From HGM04593 sp045592125 (GTDB lineage Bacteria; Bacteroidota; Bacteroidia; Bacteroidales; Bacteroidaceae), in contig JAZNUE010000040.1 of the NCBI GenBank assembly GCA_045592125.1, positions 1-24,311 of the forward strand: 24,311 nt of DNA, read 5' to 3'. Of this stretch, positions 1 to 7,210 are shown in pieces. Each line of letters starts with the position of its first letter. Position 1 is the first letter of the stretch. Made by a program: the position numbers and the translations under genes. The notes under the pieces were generated by a model, which did no database searches, had not been told where the DNA came from, and saw nothing but the letters and a program-made list of their open reading frames with translations.

Positions 1-67
1 TTGCCGCCGTGTGGCTGCCAGTGAAGATACTGACACGGAGAATGGCGATGTAGCGCCAAGGCCTTGG

Positions 68-95
68 AGATTCCTCACTGCGTATCGGTATGACA
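68..95 (-). repeat. Probable copy of a widespread intergenic repeat (GCAGTGAGGAATCT type)
   Basis: Read on the minus strand, this stretch contains CGCAGTGAGGAATCT preceded by a TGTCATaCCGA-like block. From memory this resembles a sequence family found between genes in many unrelated bacterial genomes (TGTCATTCCGA...GCAGTGAGGAATCT). The copy here is diverged in its middle. A perfect 12-bp palindrome, CCAAGGCCTTGG, lies next to it at 56-67, and a small hairpin (arms 93-99 and 103-109) overlaps its other end. Family membership is from recall, not from a search. Confidence 0.45.
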
Positions 96-118
96 AAACA
101 ACGTTTTGTTATCGGCGA

Positions 119-186
119 GTTTTGCAGCAACAGGTCAAACGAAGCATAGCCGCAGGTTATGCCGTTTGGGTTGCGAAAAGCAAAAC
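119..186. other. Long imperfect inverted repeat (large stem-loop)
   Basis: Four arm segments pair in order: GTTTTGC (119-125) with GCAAAAC (180-186), GCAAC (127-131) with GTTGC (170-174), CAAACG (136-141) with CGTTTG (163-168), and GCATA (144-148) with TATGC (158-162). That makes 23 paired bases with small asymmetric bulges around a 9-nt loop. No convincing protein is encoded here: the only rightward ORF (11-196) has no recognisable features and overlaps the hairpins. The structure could be an RNA fold or a small non-coding mobile repeat. Confidence 0.6.
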
Positions 187-201
187 GAGTCAATGACAGT
201 G

Positions 202-209
202 CAAATATA
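202..209 (-). promoter_or_regulatory. Candidate leftward promoter, -7 element TATATTTG
   Basis: The minus strand reads TATATTTG followed by CAC, an exact match to the Bacteroidota -7 consensus TAnnTTTG. No TTTG was found 19-20 nt upstream, where the terminator stem lies instead. A transcript from here would start near 195 and run left through the large hairpin toward a gene outside the window. Confidence 0.4.
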
Positions 210-210
210 G

Positions 211-243
211 AAAGGAACTGTGTCAGGCTGACACAGTTCCTTT
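211..243. terminator. Perfect 15-bp hairpin, probably bidirectional terminator after murI
   Basis: AAAGGAACTGTGTCA (211-225) and its exact reverse complement (229-243) flank a 3-nt loop. The A/T ends of the stem supply U-rich 3' ends in both directions. It lies 84-116 bp beyond the stop codon of murI and is the likely end of the bamA-ompH-murI transcript. The TATATTTG element for leftward transcription sits immediately beside it. Confidence 0.75.
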
Positions 244-326
244 AGGTTTGTTTGGGCTGGCGCATGGCCGCTCCTTATTATCCCTTGTGCTAGAACAAGA
301 CAAGCCTAAGGGCTATCGGCCGCATT

Positions 327-1181
327 TCATTCGCAGCCCAGAGACACCGTCCTTACATCAATGTGCTGGTTAAGGAACAGGGACGCCTGGTCGCCGAACT
401 TGCCGTCCGACTCGGTTGTGCAGAAGAGCGTTGTGCCGCCCTTGGTGCAGAGGCGCTCCATCTCGGGATGGTTCTCAAGATACTTCTTTAGCGAGGAGGC
501 TACTGCAGCGCCCTGGGTTATGAGCCTCACATTCTCGGGGGTGTATTTCCTAATCTTATCGAGCAGTATGGGATAGTGGGTGCAGCCCAGGATTATGGCG
601 TCAATCTCGGGGTCGCGCTCAAGCAGCCTTTCCACATGGCGGCGCACAAAGAAGTCGGCACCGTCGCTGCCGTATTCATTAGTCTCGACAAGCGGCACCC
701 ACATTGGGCAGGCCTCGCCTGTGACCTCAATGTCGGGGAAGAGCTTGCGTATCTCCAACGGATAGGAGTGGGACCTGATGGTGCCCTCGGTGGCAAGCAC
801 GCCCACATGGCGGGTGACTGTGGCGTCGCCTATGCACTCTACAGTGGGGCGTATTATGCCCAGCACGCGGCGGCTGGGGTCAAGGAGCGGTATGTCGACC
901 TGCTGTATGGTGCGCAGCGCCTTGGCCGACGCTGTGTTGCAGGCAAGGATTACAAGCTGGCACCCCTGTTGGAAAAGATAGCGCACTGCCTGGCGCGTGA
1001 ACTCATATACAACATCGAACGAGCGTGTGCCATAGGGCGTGCGGGCATTGTCGCCAAGATAGATATAGTCGTATCCTGGCAACAGCCTCTGTATCTCGTC
1101 GTAGATGGTGAGGCCGCCATAGCCGGAATCAAAGACTCCGATAGGGCCTGCCTCCCTTGAGAGCTGTAGGAAATCACTCAT
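327..1181 (-). CDS. murI: Glutamate racemase
   Basis: This cytosolic, cofactor-independent enzyme converts L-glutamate to D-glutamate for the peptidoglycan stem peptide. The 284-residue product is of normal length or slightly long. The N-terminal block GVFDSGYGGLT carries the conserved Asp18. The two catalytic cysteines are visible as Cys81 in ACNTAS and Cys200 in GCTHYP, the latter followed by His202. The usual ACP-x-(F/W)-VPLVE segment appears as ACPMWVPLVE around residue 158. The stop is TGA at 327-329. The start lies 29 bp after the third ompH gene, and in many Bacteroidales murI is the last gene of the bamA-ompH cluster, as here. All key residues are present, so the assignment is firm. 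Confidence 0.97.
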   Translation of the reverse strand: MSDFLQLSREAGPIGVFDSGYGGLTIYDEIQRLLPGYDYIYLGDNARTPYGTRSFDVVYEFTRQAVRYLFQQGCQLVILACNTASAKALRTIQQVDIPLLDPSRRVLGIIRPTVECIGDATVTRHVGVLATEGTIRSHSYPLEIRKLFPDIEVTGEACPMWVPLVETNEYGSDGADFFVRRHVERLLERDPEIDAIILGCTHYPILLDKIRKYTPENVRLITQGAAVASSLKKYLENHPEMERLCTKGGTTLFCTTESDGKFGDQASLFLNQHIDVRTVSLGCE

Positions 1182-1210
1182 TGCCTTTGCTGGTGTTAAC
1201 GGTTTGCTGT

Positions 1211-1873
1211 CTATTGTATTGTATCGGTTGCAACACTAATGCTATCGGTTGCCACTGTATCGGTTGCAATGCCAACAGTACCGGTAGCGGCATTGCCGTC
1301 TGGCACTGGAATCTCCTCTTCCTGCTCCTCACCGGTCTCGGCACACTCAGCTGCTGGCTGCACCTCGTCGGGCGTAGGGTTCAGCACCTCTTCAATGACA
1401 AGAGCCGTTATGTCATCGGCAAACTTGGGATTCACGTACTTGTACTGCGCCTCGTCGGAATTGACTATGTAGGCAAGGTCCATCCGCCTGCACACCTTGG
1501 CAAGCGCAACGCCTACTGCCTGGTTATGCGGGGCACAGAGCGAGTCCTTGGCCTGGGCGAGCCACACCTTGAGGCGGTCGCGGAACTGCACGCTGTTGTC
1601 GACCATCACCTGCAGCTCCTTCTGCCTCTTGCGGAGAATTGGCTCGGGGAACTCCTGCTGGCCGTCAAGGAAGGCCACATACTTGCGGGTCAGTTCCTGC
1701 TCGTTATGCTCAATCTCGGCATTGCAGCGCTGCTTGAGAAGCTCAAACTCCTCAACCGACTGCTGGTAGCCTGGCATGGCAGCAAGGACATCCTTGTGGC
1801 TGTAATAGCCGAACTTGTTCTGCGCTGAAAGGAGCAGCGGCACGAACATAAACAGTAATAATATCTTGCGCAT
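1211..1873 (-). CDS. OmpH/Skp-family periplasmic protein with extended acidic tail (third of three paralogs)
   Basis: The product has 220 residues. A signal peptide (about residues 1-17, ending LLLSAQ) is followed by the OmpH-type start NKFGYYSHKDVLAAMPGY, then a Glu/Gln/Lys-rich helical stretch (about 40-120) expected to form the coiled-coil tentacles of a Skp-like chaperone. Skp proteins hold unfolded outer-membrane proteins in the periplasm and deliver them to the BAM complex. This paralog is the most divergent of the three. Beyond the usual end near residue 165 it carries about 50 extra residues: an acidic run (GEEQEEE), then near-repeats ATDTV / ATDSISV / ATDTI. The DNA under the tail repeats TATCGGTTGC at 1222, 1243 and 1258 on the plus strand. 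A 123-bp gap with a strong hairpin separates it from the second ompH, and murI follows 29 bp on. Confidence 0.85.
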   Translation of the reverse strand: MRKILLLFMFVPLLLSAQNKFGYYSHKDVLAAMPGYQQSVEEFELLKQRCNAEIEHNEQELTRKYVAFLDGQQEFPEPILRKRQKELQVMVDNSVQFRDRLKVWLAQAKDSLCAPHNQAVGVALAKVCRRMDLAYIVNSDEAQYKYVNPKFADDITALVIEEVLNPTPDEVQPAAECAETGEEQEEEIPVPDGNAATGTVGIATDTVATDSISVATDTIQ

Positions 1874-1947
1874 ATAGGAAACTGTCTGAATTTATGAGAA
1901 TTTCTGAAAAATATCTCTTATAGGACTTGGCTGTCCACCGTAAGGAT

Positions 1948-1979
1948 AAAAACAGCAGTGGGGGAACATGTTCCCCCAC
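1948..1979 (-). terminator. Strong hairpin with T-run between ompH paralogs 2 and 3
   Basis: A perfect 22-bp palindrome at 1958-1979 (arm GTGGGGGAACA) is followed on the minus strand by a short spacer and TTTTT (1948-1952). This is a classic intrinsic-terminator shape lying 18 bp after the stop of the second ompH gene. It should stop or reduce transcription into the third ompH and murI. The only promoter-like site I see after it is a weak TATTTTTC at 1906-1913 (minus), without a -33 element. Confidence 0.75.
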
Positions 1980-1996
1980 CACTCTGCTTTATAAAG

Positions 1997-2518
1997 TTAC
2001 TTTGCGGGAACAGCGTTTGCAGCGATACCCAGCTTGGTGCGTACCTTCATGGTAACGTCCTCGCAGAGGGTCTTGCTAACGTAAGGCATTCCGCCGTTGA
2101 GGTCGAAAATGCATACAAAGCCACCGTCACGGCCAACTGCGTCAAGAGCGTCGCGGAGCTTTGTCTGTATTGCCACCATCTCCTCCTGCTCGGCCTTCGC
2201 AAGGTTTGTCTGTACCTCCTGGCCATACTGCTGCAGGCGCTGTTCCATCTGGAGCAGCTCCTCGTAGCGGCGCTTGAGGATATTCTCGGGAACAGAGTCC
2301 TTCTGGAGCTTCTCGAACTCGGTACCCTTCTTCTCGAGCTCTGTACGCAGAGCGTTGAAATCATCGGTATACATCTTCTCAAGGTCCTGGAGCTTCTTCT
2401 GTGCGTTAGCGAACTCAGGCATGAGCTGTACAATCTCGGCTGAGTTTACAAAGCCGAACTTCTGTGCAAGCATGCTCATAGGAGCAAGCAGCATAACAAC
2501 AATCAATAATTTTTTCAT
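1997..2518 (-). CDS. OmpH/Skp-family periplasmic chaperone (second paralog)
   Basis: The product has 173 residues, the usual length for OmpH/Skp proteins. The signal peptide covers about residues 1-18 (hydrophobic core, ending SMLAQ). The mature protein opens with KFGFVNSAEIVQLMPEF, matching the family's first beta strand and helix. A long charged helical stretch (about 40-120) should form the coiled coil, and the C-terminal beta segment holds FVCIFDLNGGMPYVS. It probably binds unfolded outer-membrane proteins in the periplasm and passes them to BamA, encoded two genes upstream. It starts 39 bp after the first ompH and is followed by a strong terminator-like hairpin. Family assignment is firm; its separate role from its neighbours is unknown. 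Confidence 0.92.
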   Translation of the reverse strand: MKKLLIVVMLLAPMSMLAQKFGFVNSAEIVQLMPEFANAQKKLQDLEKMYTDDFNALRTELEKKGTEFEKLQKDSVPENILKRRYEELLQMEQRLQQYGQEVQTNLAKAEQEEMVAIQTKLRDALDAVGRDGGFVCIFDLNGGMPYVSKTLCEDVTMKVRTKLGIAANAVPAK

Positions 2519-2557
2519 CTTTCTAAAGTTTTATATTAAACATTAATTATTTGCTTT

Positions 2558-3073
2558 TTACTCGGAATAGCCCAGCTTGACAAGCACTTCGCTGCTGATG
2601 TCAATGGAGGGAGAGGCATATATTATGCTCATTGCCGACGCGCGGTCTATTACCATGGAGTATTTCTTGGCCTCGCAAATCTCCTTCACGGCATTGTATA
2701 TCTCGTCCTGGATTGGCGCCATAAGGCTCTCGCGCTTCTTGTAGAGCTCGCCCTGGGGACCGAAGTACTGGCGCTTGAGCTCGCTCGCCTCCTTCTCCTT
2801 GGCAAGTATCTCCTCTTCGCGCGCTACGCGCTGCTCGTCGGAAAGGAAGGCCGACTCGCTCTGGTACTTCTTGTAGAGGGTCTCGGCCTCGAGCACAACC
2901 TCGTCAATCTCGCCCTGCCAGCGCTTGGACTGCTGGTTGAGCTGCTCGTTTGCGCGCTCATAGGCGGGGATGTTCTTGAGGATATACTCCATGTCAATGA
3001 GAGCGTACTTCTGCGCCTGGACGCCTGCTGCCGCGAGGCAGAAGAATAGGAACGTAAAGAACAGTCTTTTCAT
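2558..3073 (-). CDS. OmpH/Skp-family periplasmic chaperone (first paralog)
   Basis: The product has 171 residues with a clear signal peptide (residues 1-20, cleavage after GVQA). The mature start QKYALIDMEYILKNIPAY is the classic OmpH motif, followed by a long Glu/Lys/Gln-rich helical hairpin (about 35-125) and a closing segment YSMVIDRASAMSIIYASPSIDIS typical of the family. It lies 19 bp after the bamA stop, a pairing (bamA-ompH) seen across many Gram-negative groups. The expected role is holding outer-membrane beta-barrel precursors unfolded in the periplasm. Of the three paralogs this is the closest to the canonical form. Confidence 0.93.
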   Translation of the reverse strand: MKRLFFTFLFFCLAAAGVQAQKYALIDMEYILKNIPAYERANEQLNQQSKRWQGEIDEVVLEAETLYKKYQSESAFLSDEQRVAREEEILAKEKEASELKRQYFGPQGELYKKRESLMAPIQDEIYNAVKEICEAKKYSMVIDRASAMSIIYASPSIDISSEVLVKLGYSE

Positions 3074-3092
3074 AGCAGTTTCATTTTAATGG

Positions 3093-5732
3093 TTAGAACT
3101 CCTGTCCGAGTATGAAGTGGAAGTGACTTCCGCCATACTGTGACGAACCGAATACATTGTCAAAGCCGTATGCCCAGTCAAGGCCCACAAGGCCAATCAT
3201 CTGCAGGTATATGCGCACGCCCACGCCGGCACTGCGCTTGAGGTCGAAGAGATTGAACTTTGAGGCGTCGTTCCATGCATTGCCGCCCTCAACAAAGGCA
3301 AGGCCATAGATTGTGGTAGAGTTCTGCAGCATGAACGGAAAGCGCAGCTCGAGGCCCAGGCGCGCATAGGCGTATCCCTCGCGGCCATAGGGCGTGAGGC
3401 TTCCGTTCTCATATCCGCGCAGCGCAATCATGTCGGTAGCATAGTTGTAGGAATATCCGCTCATGCCGTCTCCGCCCACATAGAATGTCTCGAACGGCGA
3501 TTTCTTGTTCCTGTCGTAGCTTCCGAGGATACCGAAGTCGGCACGTGTCATGAGCACAAGGTTATACTTGCCCTCGGTGAGCGAGGTATATGTCTTGCTG
3601 CGGAACTTTATCTTGTAGTACTCTATCCACTTGTGCTTCTCGCGCAGCTCGCTCTTGTACGAGGGGGAATTCGTGTTTGCCGCCATGCCGGCGTAGTCCT
3701 TCCCGTCCCATGCCGAATAGGGCGGCGTAGCCGATGCCACCAGCGAGAACTCCGAGCCCTCGCGAGGGAAGAACGGGTTCATCACCGTGTTGCGCCCGAG
3801 CGAAAGGGTGAGGTTCACATTGTTGCAGTTTCCGTCGGTTATGAGGAAGTACTGCCAGTCCTTGAGCGAGTACATCTGGTAGTTGAGCTCGGCCGAGAAG
3901 GTAAAGTTGTCATCGGGCCACTGCAGGCGGCGTCCCCAGCCTATTGAGACACCATACATCTTGATGTACTTGTCGGGGTCGTAGTACGACGACATGTTGT
4001 TATATCCGTAGCCATAGCCGTTGTAGTTGCCATAGCCATAGAGATAGTTATAGTAGTTGTTGTAGAACGCCGAGTTGTAGTAGTTGTCGGACACGTCGGT
4101 CTGTATTGACATGAAGGCCGATACCGAGAACGAGTTAGGACGCTTGCGGCCCAGCCACGGGTCGTAGAACGACATGCTGTACGACTGGTAGTAGCGGCCG
4201 TTGGACTGCGCGCTTATTGTAAGCGTCTGGCCGTCGCCCTGCGGGATAATACCCCTGCGCAGCGCTTTCTTCCTAAATAGGTTGCGCATTGAGAAGTTAG
4301 TGAACTTGAGCGAGAGCTTGCCTATGATACCTGTCTGTCCCCAGCCTGCCGAGAGCTCAATCTGGTCGCTGCTCTTTGTCTGGAGCTTCCAGTTCATGTC
4401 AACGGTACCGTTCTCGGGGTTAGGCACAACGCCCGGGTCTATTGACTCAGGGTCGAAGTGGCCCATGTTCGCAATCTGGCGGAACGAGCGCTCAAGGGCG
4501 TCCATTGAGAACATGCTGCCCGGGAGGGTGTAGAGCTCGCGGCGCACAACCTCCTCGTAGAGGCGGTCGTTGCCCGAGATGTTCACGCGGCCTATTGTTG
4601 CCTGTACGCCCTCAACCATACGGAGCTCAAGGTCAACAGAGTCATTCTCTATGCGTGCCTCAGTGGGAATGACATTGAAGAACACATATCCTTCGTTATA
4701 ATAGAGGTTCTTCACGGCATCCTCGTCAAAGAGCAGGCGGTCCTCGAGTTCCTTCTGGTTATAGATGTCGCCAGGCCTGATGCGCAACGCATAGTCGAGG
4801 TATGCGGTAGAGAATACACTGTTACCCACCCACTTTATGCTGCGTATGTGGTACTTGTTGCCCTCCTCAATGCCAAGGTATATGTCAACGGTCTTGTCGT
4901 CGAACATCACCACGCTGTCCTTTACAATGCGGGCGTCGCGATAGCCATGCTCGTTGTAGCGCTCGATAATCTTCTCCTTGTCCTCGCTGTAGCGCTCCTC
5001 GGTAAATTTCTTTGAGCGGAAGAGGGCGTGCCACAGGTTATCCATGCGGGTGAGCTCGCGTGTCTTCTTCATGGCATAGCGCACCTTCTTGTCGGGAAGC
5101 GCCTCAACACCCTCAAGATATATGCGGTGAACCTTTATCTTGTCCTTCTTGTCAATGTTCACGTCCACTATGACACGGTTGTCGCCAGTGACATCGGGGC
5201 GCTGCACAACATTCACCTCGGCATTCTTATAGCCCTTGTCGTCGTAGTAGTTCTTGATAATCTTTGTCGCGCGGTCAATAATATCGGGCGTAATCTGGTT
5301 ACCGCGTATGATACCTATCTTCTCCTGTATGTCTTCCTTCTCCGACTTCTTGACGCCAAGGATATTCAGCTGCGACACGCGCGGGCGCTGCCTGAGGGCT
5401 ATACCTATATATATCTTGTCGCCAACGATACTGTCGGCCGTTATAACCACATCCTCAAAAAGGCCATGCTTCCAGAAACGCTTGATGGCGTCGGTAACAG
5501 CGTCGCCCGGCACTGCAATCACATCGCCTACCGAAAGGCCCGAGATACCGATAACGACAGCGGGCTCGAGATTGTCGGCGCCCGAGAGATTTATTCCGCC
5601 AATGGTGTACTTGGGCGGGTTGTTGGTATATAGTACAGTAGGTTTCACTATCTTCTGCTGCGCGGTACCTGTTATTGCCATAAGCAGGAACAGCACGGGG
5701 AGAATTGCCTTTATGCGGGACATTAATCTCAT
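3093..5732 (-). CDS. bamA: Outer membrane protein assembly factor BamA (Omp85)
   Basis: This is the central beta-barrel of the BAM complex, which inserts outer-membrane proteins. With the start at 5732 it has 879 residues: a signal peptide (MRLMSRIKAILPVLFLLMAITGTA), a series of POTRA domains over about the first half (for example GGINLSGADNLEPAVV, INILGV-like RVSQLNILGVKK, HRIYLEGVEALP, RSIKWVGNSVFS, GRVNISGNDRLY), then a 16-strand-type barrel ending in Phe (HFHFILGQEF). The reading frame is open upstream to 5816, but the ATG at 5732 is one base after the uppS stop and gives a proper signal peptide; 5723 (three codons later) is also possible. A Tyr/Asn/Gly-rich insertion occupies residues 549-585. 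The first ompH follows at 19 bp. Confidence 0.96.
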   Translation of the reverse strand: MRLMSRIKAILPVLFLLMAITGTAQQKIVKPTVLYTNNPPKYTIGGINLSGADNLEPAVVIGISGLSVGDVIAVPGDAVTDAIKRFWKHGLFEDVVITADSIVGDKIYIGIALRQRPRVSQLNILGVKKSEKEDIQEKIGIIRGNQITPDIIDRATKIIKNYYDDKGYKNAEVNVVQRPDVTGDNRVIVDVNIDKKDKIKVHRIYLEGVEALPDKKVRYAMKKTRELTRMDNLWHALFRSKKFTEERYSEDKEKIIERYNEHGYRDARIVKDSVVMFDDKTVDIYLGIEEGNKYHIRSIKWVGNSVFSTAYLDYALRIRPGDIYNQKELEDRLLFDEDAVKNLYYNEGYVFFNVIPTEARIENDSVDLELRMVEGVQATIGRVNISGNDRLYEEVVRRELYTLPGSMFSMDALERSFRQIANMGHFDPESIDPGVVPNPENGTVDMNWKLQTKSSDQIELSAGWGQTGIIGKLSLKFTNFSMRNLFRKKALRRGIIPQGDGQTLTISAQSNGRYYQSYSMSFYDPWLGRKRPNSFSVSAFMSIQTDVSDNYYNSAFYNNYYNYLYGYGNYNGYGYGYNNMSSYYDPDKYIKMYGVSIGWGRRLQWPDDNFTFSAELNYQMYSLKDWQYFLITDGNCNNVNLTLSLGRNTVMNPFFPREGSEFSLVASATPPYSAWDGKDYAGMAANTNSPSYKSELREKHKWIEYYKIKFRSKTYTSLTEGKYNLVLMTRADFGILGSYDRNKKSPFETFYVGGDGMSGYSYNYATDMIALRGYENGSLTPYGREGYAYARLGLELRFPFMLQNSTTIYGLAFVEGGNAWNDASKFNLFDLKRSAGVGVRIYLQMIGLVGLDWAYGFDNVFGSSQYGGSHFHFILGQEF

Positions 5733-5733
5733 C

Positions 5734-6495
5734 TTATTCTGTTTTATCTTCATTTTCAACGCTTGTAACTTGCTCGCCTGTCTTGCCGTAGCGGCGCTGG
5801 CGGTGCTGGAACTCATATATTGCCTTGCAGAGGTCGCTGTTGGTAAAGTCGGGCCACAGGACCTCGGTAAAATAAAGTTCGGAATATGCGGCCTGCCACA
5901 GCAGGAAGTTGCTGAGGCGCACCTCGCGCCCAGTGCGGATAAGCAGGTCGGGGTCGGGCATGAAACAGGTGAACAGTTCCTGGGCTATGACCTCTTCTGT
6001 TATATCCTCGGGCTGCAGCTCGCCGGCCTTTACCTTTGCCGACAATGAACGCACTGCATGGGCTATCTCCTGCTTTGAAGAGTAGCTCAGGGCAAGCACC
6101 AGGGTCATGCGCGTGTTACCGGATGTACGCTCAATACATCCTTCAAGACGCTCGCGTACCTCGGCAGGGAGCTTGTCCATGTCGCCTATCACCCTGAAGG
6201 CAACATTGTTCTTCATGAATATCTGCTCCTCAATAGATTCCAGCAGGAGGGCCATGAGTGCCGCAACCTCCTGGGCCGGGCGGTTCCAGTTCTCTGTGGA
6301 GAATGTGTAGAGGGTAAGGTACTTTATGCCAAGCCTCACCGCATCCTCGACAATGGCGTGCACCGTCTCGGCGCCCGCCTTGTGCCCCATCGAGCGCTCC
6401 ATTCCGCGCTGCTTGGCCCAGCGCCCGTTGCCGTCCATGATAATGGCAACATGCTGAGGTATATTGCACCTGTCTATCTTTTCAACGTAATCCAT
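5734..6495 (-). CDS. uppS: Isoprenyl transferase, undecaprenyl diphosphate synthase type
   Basis: This cytosolic cis-prenyltransferase adds isopentenyl units to farnesyl diphosphate to make the C55 carrier used for peptidoglycan and surface polysaccharides. From the ATG at 6495 the protein has 253 residues, normal for the family. The catalytic Asp21 lies in IIMDGNGRWAKQRG. Other family blocks are TLYTFSTENWNRP and, near the end, RLSNFLLWQAAYSELYF. The frame stays open to 6609, but those extra 38 residues would overlap porG by about 100 bp and look unlike the family, so I chose the internal start 10 bp after porG. The C-terminal end is charged and variable. It sits between porG and bamA, a conserved Bacteroidota order. 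Confidence 0.96.
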   Translation of the reverse strand: MDYVEKIDRCNIPQHVAIIMDGNGRWAKQRGMERSMGHKAGAETVHAIVEDAVRLGIKYLTLYTFSTENWNRPAQEVAALMALLLESIEEQIFMKNNVAFRVIGDMDKLPAEVRERLEGCIERTSGNTRMTLVLALSYSSKQEIAHAVRSLSAKVKAGELQPEDITEEVIAQELFTCFMPDPDLLIRTGREVRLSNFLLWQAAYSELYFTEVLWPDFTNSDLCKAIYEFQHRQRRYGKTGEQVTSVENEDKTE

Positions 6496-6505
6496 AGTAT
6501 CTGTC

Positions 6506-7207
6506 CTAATTATTGCACTCCCTGTACTTCGGCGAAAGGTCATATGACACCGATATTGACAGGAATGAATAGCTGTCCTTATTCTTGAGCCAGCCGCTCT
6601 TGACGCCATAGGGGTCGTCCAGCACCGGCGCTGTCTCCTTTGTCACATCGAGCCTGTCGCTGAGCGTAAAGCGGAACGACAGCTCGCAGCCAAGGTTAAG
6701 CCTTGGCGCAATCTTGTACTTAAGCCCAATGCCTACAGGCAAGCTTGCCGTGAAGACATTGCTCGCTGGCTTAGGCGCAAAGGTCATTCCCACGCCAGCA
6801 AACACATATGGCGCAAGGCGGCTAGTGCGCTTGTACCCGGCCCCGTCGCCATAGGCAAGGAAGTGGCATTCGAACTGCGCTCCCAGGTCATAGACAACGC
6901 GGGAGAACTCCACATCCCCGCCAGGGAAACTATTGTCGAGCCCTGCTGTGGTACCCCCAATGCCGGCAGCGGCAAGGGATGCCTTGACAGCCATTCTGGG
7001 GTTTATGTTGTAACGCCCCATTATCCCGCCCATAAGGCTCATGTTGTTAATGAGCGAGCCGTAGTTTGCGTCGCCGTAATAGCTGCTGCCGCCAACCATC
7101 ACGCCTGCCTCGTAGCGGTACTCGAGATTATCGGCGCGTAGCGCACCAGCAAGGCACAACAGCATTGCACCCGCAGCAGCCACGCGCATAATCCACCTGC
7201 CTGCCAT
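6506..7207 (-). CDS. porG: PorG-like outer membrane protein (DUF6089 family, T9SS component)
   Basis: The product has 233 residues. A signal peptide (hydrophobic AAAGAMLLCLAGALRA) is followed by YRYEAGVMVGGSSYYGDAN, the typical opening of PorG/DUF6089 proteins, and then alternating amphipathic strands (APYVFAGVGMTFAPK, LPVGIGLKYKIAPRLNLGCELSFRFTLSD) ending SFLSISVSYDLSPK. This fits a small outer-membrane beta-barrel. In Porphyromonas gingivalis PorG is needed for type IX secretion and is encoded just before uppS and bamA, the order seen here. A later in-frame Met at residue 7 is an alternative start. The gene lies 3 bp after the DUF6242-type lipoprotein gene and 10 bp before uppS, so it is surely cotranscribed. 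The gene symbol rests on motif and context recall. Confidence 0.85.
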   Translation of the reverse strand: MAGRWIMRVAAAGAMLLCLAGALRADNLEYRYEAGVMVGGSSYYGDANYGSLINNMSLMGGIMGRYNINPRMAVKASLAAAGIGGTTAGLDNSFPGGDVEFSRVVYDLGAQFECHFLAYGDGAGYKRTSRLAPYVFAGVGMTFAPKPASNVFTASLPVGIGLKYKIAPRLNLGCELSFRFTLSDRLDVTKETAPVLDDPYGVKSGWLKNKDSYSFLSISVSYDLSPKYRECNN

Positions 7208-7210
7208 ATA

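Noticed and set aside
11..196. 61-codon rightward ORF at the left edge
   Set aside because: It overlaps the hairpin block and a known-looking intergenic repeat, has no recognisable motif or promoter, and its composition follows the repeats.
576..1828. Long rightward ORFs (194 and 223 codons) opposite murI and the third ompH
   Set aside because: They lie antisense to clear genes with intact catalytic motifs; the codon composition of the real genes leaves the opposite frame open. The cysteine-rich start of the second is only the reverse of the ATDT repeat tail.
5028..6048. Rightward ORFs of 201 and 264 codons opposite bamA and uppS
   Set aside because: Antisense shadows: both opposite proteins are complete and conserved over the same bases.
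6496..6609. Longer uppS start with 38 extra residues
   Set aside because: It would run through the end of porG, and the extra residues do not resemble the family; the ATG at 6495 gives the standard N-terminus.
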